Assembly (NCBI GenBank): GCA_963205335.1
Contig: CAUJIM010000042.1
Span: 1 to 41,868 of the forward strand
From: Pseudomonadota bacterium
GTDB taxonomy: Bacteria; Pseudomonadota; Gammaproteobacteria; Burkholderiales; Burkholderiaceae_C
DNA length: 41,868 bases
Direction: 5' to 3'
Positions 36,431-41,868 of this stretch are shown here, in pieces; position 1 is the stretch's first letter; each line of letters starts with the position of its first letter. A program made the translations under genes and the position numbers. The notes under the pieces are model-generated. The model saw only the letters and a list, made by a program, of their open reading frames with translations, made no database searches and had not been told where the DNA came from.

Positions 36431-37657
36431 GGAACGGTAATCGGCGTTGATCGAGACGTAGTCGTGGCTCAGGTCGCAGGTCCAGACGGTCTCGGCCGCG
36501 CTGCCGCGCCCGAGCTGCACGCGCACCGTGATCTCGCTTTGCCGCATCACGCGCTGGCCGTCTTCCTCGCGGTACGCGGGGTGGCGCCCGCCGCGCGTGG
36601 CCACGTGCACATCGTCCAGGTAGAGCTCGATCCGGGTCTGGTCCAGGTCGGCGATGCCGGCGTAGCCCACGGCCGCCAGGATGCGCCCGAGGTTGGGGTC
36701 GCTGGCGAAGAACGCGGTCTTCACCAGCGGCGAATGCGCGATGGCGTAGGCCGCCTTGAGGCACTCGTCGCCGCTGGCGCCCTGCTCCACGCGCACGGTG
36801 ATGAACTTGGTCGCGCCCTCGCCGTCGCGCACGATGGCCTGCGCCAGCTGCTGCGCCACGGTGCGCAGCGCGGCCATCAGGGCCTGGCCGTCCAGGCTCT
36901 CCAGCGAGGTGACGGGCGCATGCGCGCTCTGGCGCGTGGCGATCAGGACGAAGGAGTCGTTGGTCGAGGTGTCGCCGTCGACGGTGACGCGGTTGAACGA
37001 CGCGTCGGCCAGCGCGCGCACCGCGGCCTGCAGCAGCCCGGGCGCGATGTTGGCGTCGGTGGCGACGAAGCCCAGCATGGTCGCCATGTCGGGGTGGATC
37101 ATGCCCGCGCCCTTGGCGATGCCGGTCACGCTGACGCTGGCGCCGCCCAGCGTAATCTGCGTGCTGAAGGCCTTGGGCACGGTGTCGGTGGTCATGATGG
37201 CCTGGGCGGCGCGCAGCCAGTGGTCGCCGCGCGCGTCGGCCAGCGCCGCGGGCAGGCCGGCGACGATGCGCCCGACCGGCAGCGGCTCCATGATCACGCC
37301 GGTGGAAAACGGCAGCACCTGCGCCGCGGCTATCCCCAGGTGGCCGGCCAGCGCCGCGCAGGTGGCGCGCGCGTCGGCCAGGCCGGTCGCGCCCGTGCCG
37401 GCGTTGGCCACGCCGGTGTTGACGACCAGCGCCCGGATGCCGGACGCGCCCGCCAGATGCTCGCGGCAGACCTGCACCGGCGCGGCGCAGAAGCGGTTCT
37501 GCGTGAACACGCCGGCCACCGCGGCGCCCTCCTCCAGCAGGAACACCGTCAGGTCCTTGCGCCCGGCCTTGCGCACGCCGGCCTCGGCGACGCCGATGCG
37601 CAGGCCTGCCACTGGATGCAGATGCTCGGCCACCGGGGCCTGCAGATTGACGGACAT
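36428..37657 (-). CDS. argJ: Bifunctional ornithine acetyltransferase / N-acetylglutamate synthase
   Basis: The gene encodes 409 residues. Motifs are [45 protein letters not shown], and the self-cleavage site [16 protein letters not shown], whose Thr (residue 193) becomes the nucleophile of the beta chain. [12 protein letters not shown] and the end [11 protein letters not shown] complete the fold. It recycles the acetyl group in arginine synthesis. It follows secA by 18 bases on the same strand. The stop is formed by repeat R10. Confidence 0.97.
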   Translation of the reverse strand: MSVNLQAPVAEHLHPVAGLRIGVAEAGVRKAGRKDLTVFLLEEGAAVAGVFTQNRFCAAPVQVCREHLAGASGIRALVVNTGVANAGTGATGLADARATCAALAGHLGIAAAQVLPFSTGVIMEPLPVGRIVAGLPAALADARGDHWLRAAQAIMTTDTVPKAFSTQITLGGASVSVTGIAKGAGMIHPDMATMLGFVATDANIAPGLLQAAVRALADASFNRVTVDGDTSTNDSFVLIATRQSAHAPVTSLESLDGQALMAALRTVAQQLAQAIVRDGEGATKFITVRVEQGASGDECLKAAYAIAHSPLVKTAFFASDPNLGRILAAVGYAGIADLDQTRIELYLDDVHVATRGGRHPAYREEDGQRVMRQSEITVRVQLGRGSAAETVWTCDLSHDYVSINADYRS

Positions 37658-37675
37658 CGGGAAAACTCCTTGAGA

Positions 37676-40426
<2,751 letters not shown>

Positions 40427-40546
40427 GCGAACAAGACCGCCCCACGGCCCTGTGTGCCGCCACGAGGCGATCGCAACCCTTCAGATGAAACGAACGCAGA
40501 TGCGGGTCAGTGCCGCCGATTGCAAGCCACGGCCCGCCATCGGTGC

Positions 40547-40565
40547 AATGCCCAAACGGGGCATT
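40547..40565. other. Hairpin between the M23 peptidase gene and secA
   Basis: AATGCCC and GGGCATT pair perfectly around AAACG. On the minus strand, the direction of both flanking genes, no T-run follows, so it is not a classical terminator there. It begins at the stop codon of the peptidase gene. Confidence 0.45.
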
Positions 40566-41531
40566 TTACTGTCGCGCCGCAGCGTCGCGATGCACCTGCG
40601 CCGCGACCGCCGACACGGGCGCCGTGCCGCGCCCGCCGAAGAGGAAATCCTGCGGATCCTGCACGGCTCCGCGCTGCAAGACCTCGAAGTGCAGGTGCGG
40701 CCCGGTCGAGCGCCCGCTGGTGCCCACCTCGGCGATCTTCTGGCCCTGGCGCACCAGGTCGCCGGCCTTCACGAACACCTTCGAGGAATGGGCGTAGCGG
40801 GTCACCAGGTCGTTGCCATGCGCGATCTCGACCATGTTGCCGTACTCCGGGTGGAACTGCTGCACGATCACCACGCCGCCGGCGGCCGCGGCAATCGCCG
40901 TGCCGACGGGCGCCGGGAAATCGAGCCCCGTGTGGTGGGCCGCATGGCCATTGATGGGGTCGATGCGCGTGCCGAACGGCGAGCCGACCGACCGCCCCTC
41001 GACCGGCACCTGCGACGGCAGCATGCGCGTGCGCACCTGCTGGTCCACCAGCCGCGATTCGATGGCCAGCATCCGGTCGTTGCGCAGGTCGGCGCGCGAC
41101 GCCAGTTCGTCGAGCGCGGCATTGAGCTCAGGCAGGGTCAGGGGCCGATCCCGCACCAGGGCCCCCCCCTGGCCCGGCGCCTGCCCGACGGGCAGCGGCG
41201 GCAGGCCCGCCAGGCCGCGCAGCCGCTCGTCGAGCGATTCGAGCTGGATCAGGCGCACCTGCATCTCGCCCACCCTGCGCGCCATGGCATCGACGCTGGC
41301 GCGCAACGCACGCTCGCGCTCCTGCGTCGCCTCCACCGCGCGCAGCCCCCATGCCGGCGGCTCCCGCGCCGACACCAGGGCCTGCGGCGCGTGCCCCTGC
41401 TGCCGCACCAGCGCCCACGCCAGCAGGCACAGCAACGCAAGCAGCGCCAGCGCGGCGAGCACACCGTGCACCAGCCCCAGGTGGATCACCCGGCTTTGCG
41501 CCATGCGGGCATCGGTGATGATCAGGTGCAC
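40566..41531 (-). CDS. M23-family (LytM-type) peptidase
   Basis: The gene encodes 321 residues. One N-terminal membrane span (HGVLAALALLALLCLLAWAL) follows a short cytoplasmic part. A coiled-coil stretch (residues about 62-105) comes next, then the LytM domain from SVGSPFGTRIDPINGHAAHH. Zinc ligands are visible in HHTGLDFPA and in GPHLHFEV. It should cut peptidoglycan cross-links or activate an amidase in the periplasm. The position beside secA and a DUF721 gene is common in Burkholderiales. It is divergent from the next gene, with only 40 bases between starts. Confidence 0.93.
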   Translation of the reverse strand: MHLIITDARMAQSRVIHLGLVHGVLAALALLALLCLLAWALVRQQGHAPQALVSAREPPAWGLRAVEATQERERALRASVDAMARRVGEMQVRLIQLESLDERLRGLAGLPPLPVGQAPGQGGALVRDRPLTLPELNAALDELASRADLRNDRMLAIESRLVDQQVRTRMLPSQVPVEGRSVGSPFGTRIDPINGHAAHHTGLDFPAPVGTAIAAAAGGVVIVQQFHPEYGNMVEIAHGNDLVTRYAHSSKVFVKAGDLVRQGQKIAEVGTSGRSTGPHLHFEVLQRGAVQDPQDFLFGGRGTAPVSAVAAQVHRDAAARQ

Positions 41532-41571
41532 AATGAGCTCTCTCTTCCACTTGGCTTGTTATCGGTCCGCC

Positions 41572-41868
41572 ATGCATCGCCGCCACCACGCCGTCACGCT
41601 GCAGCAGGCCAGCGACGAGTCGCCGACGCTCTCGCGGCTGACGGCGCTCACCCGTGAATCCAGTGCGCGGCTGCAGGCCCTGCAGCACCTGATGCCGCCG
41701 GCGCTGCGGCCCCTCGTGCGGCCCGGGCCCATCGAGGAAGGCGACTGGTGCCTGCTGGTCCAGGGCAACGCCGCCGCCACCAAGCTGCGGCAGCTGCTCC
41801 CGACGTTCGAAGCCCACCTGCGCAACGAGGGTTGGGAGGTTAGCGCGATTCGCCTGAAAATTCAAACC
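41572..41868 (+). CDS. DUF721 / DciA-like protein (5' part; runs off the window)
   Basis: 99 codons are open to the end of the window: MHRRHHAVTLQQASDESPTL, then a DUF721-type body with LQALQHLMPPALRPLVRPGP, GDWCLLVQGNAAATKLRQLL and the start of a last strand (VSAIRLKIQ). DUF721 includes DciA, which loads the replicative helicase in bacteria lacking DnaC. Which subfamily this is cannot be settled from the fragment. The arrangement with the M23 gene and secA supports the family call. Confidence 0.8.
   Translation, partial: MHRRHHAVTLQQASDESPTLSRLTALTRESSARLQALQHLMPPALRPLVRPGPIEEGDWCLLVQGNAAATKLRQLLPTFEAHLRNEGWEVSAIRLKIQT

Overview
The window is about 42 kb of high-GC DNA. It looks like a chromosome of Burkholderiales, most likely family Comamonadaceae (an Acidovorax/Alicycliphilus-like organism). 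The reasons are the protein sequences, the tig-clpP-clpX-lon-tRNA order, and two or three kinds of short dispersed intergenic repeat that I associate with this family. The genus is inference.

Region 1 (1 to about 3.6 kb) is the tail of an integrated conjugative element, probably of the Tn4371 type. It holds the end of trbF, then trbG, trbI and a DUF2274 gene in a tightly overlapping mating-pair-formation operon. A stray AlpA-like regulator and a very AT-rich strip follow, and the strip ends at the start codon of a chromosomal exonuclease III gene. No integrase or clear att repeat is visible.

Region 2 (3.6-14.3 kb) is housekeeping DNA: exonuclease III, a low-molecular-weight tyrosine phosphatase, a coiled-coil exported protein, glnA, a molybdopterin-domain (CinA-like) protein, an EI24 membrane protein, a cluster for acyl/carbonyl metabolism (two SDRs, a CurA-like reductase, a hotdog thioesterase), murI, a DUF6806-like gene, and four tRNA genes (Leu, Gly, Cys, Gly).

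Region 3 (14.3-23.1 kb), all on the minus strand, is the protein-quality-control block tig-clpP-clpX-lon, then cysE and serA with a HIT gene (serine and cysteine synthesis).

Region 4 (23.3-28.6 kb) is a glycerol-3-phosphate uptake and use operon, ugpB-A-E-C-Q. Its binding-protein gene carries a single in-frame amber codon in place of an expected Trp.

Region 5 (28.6-35.1 kb) has hemA-prfA-prmC-grxD on the plus strand. A minus-strand sulfur module follows: periplasmic rhodanese, YeeE/YedE transporter, and an unannotated 54-residue membrane peptide. yacG comes next. Region 6 (35.1-41.9 kb) has mutT, a DUF815 ATPase, argJ, secA, an M23 peptidase, and the beginning of a DUF721/DciA-like gene.

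The most interesting signal that gene calls do not explain is a dispersed imperfect palindrome of about 55-65 bp, with ten copies in this window. Seven copies sit exactly at gene borders, and six of these supply the stop codon of a flanking gene. Three copies lie in frame inside genes (the phosphatase, murI, and a small membrane protein) and bring in codons that are rare in this genome. Other points of note are a hemA promoter that predicts a leaderless mRNA, a protein gene starting 11 nt after a tRNA-Leu, and terminator-like hairpins inside the tRNA cluster.
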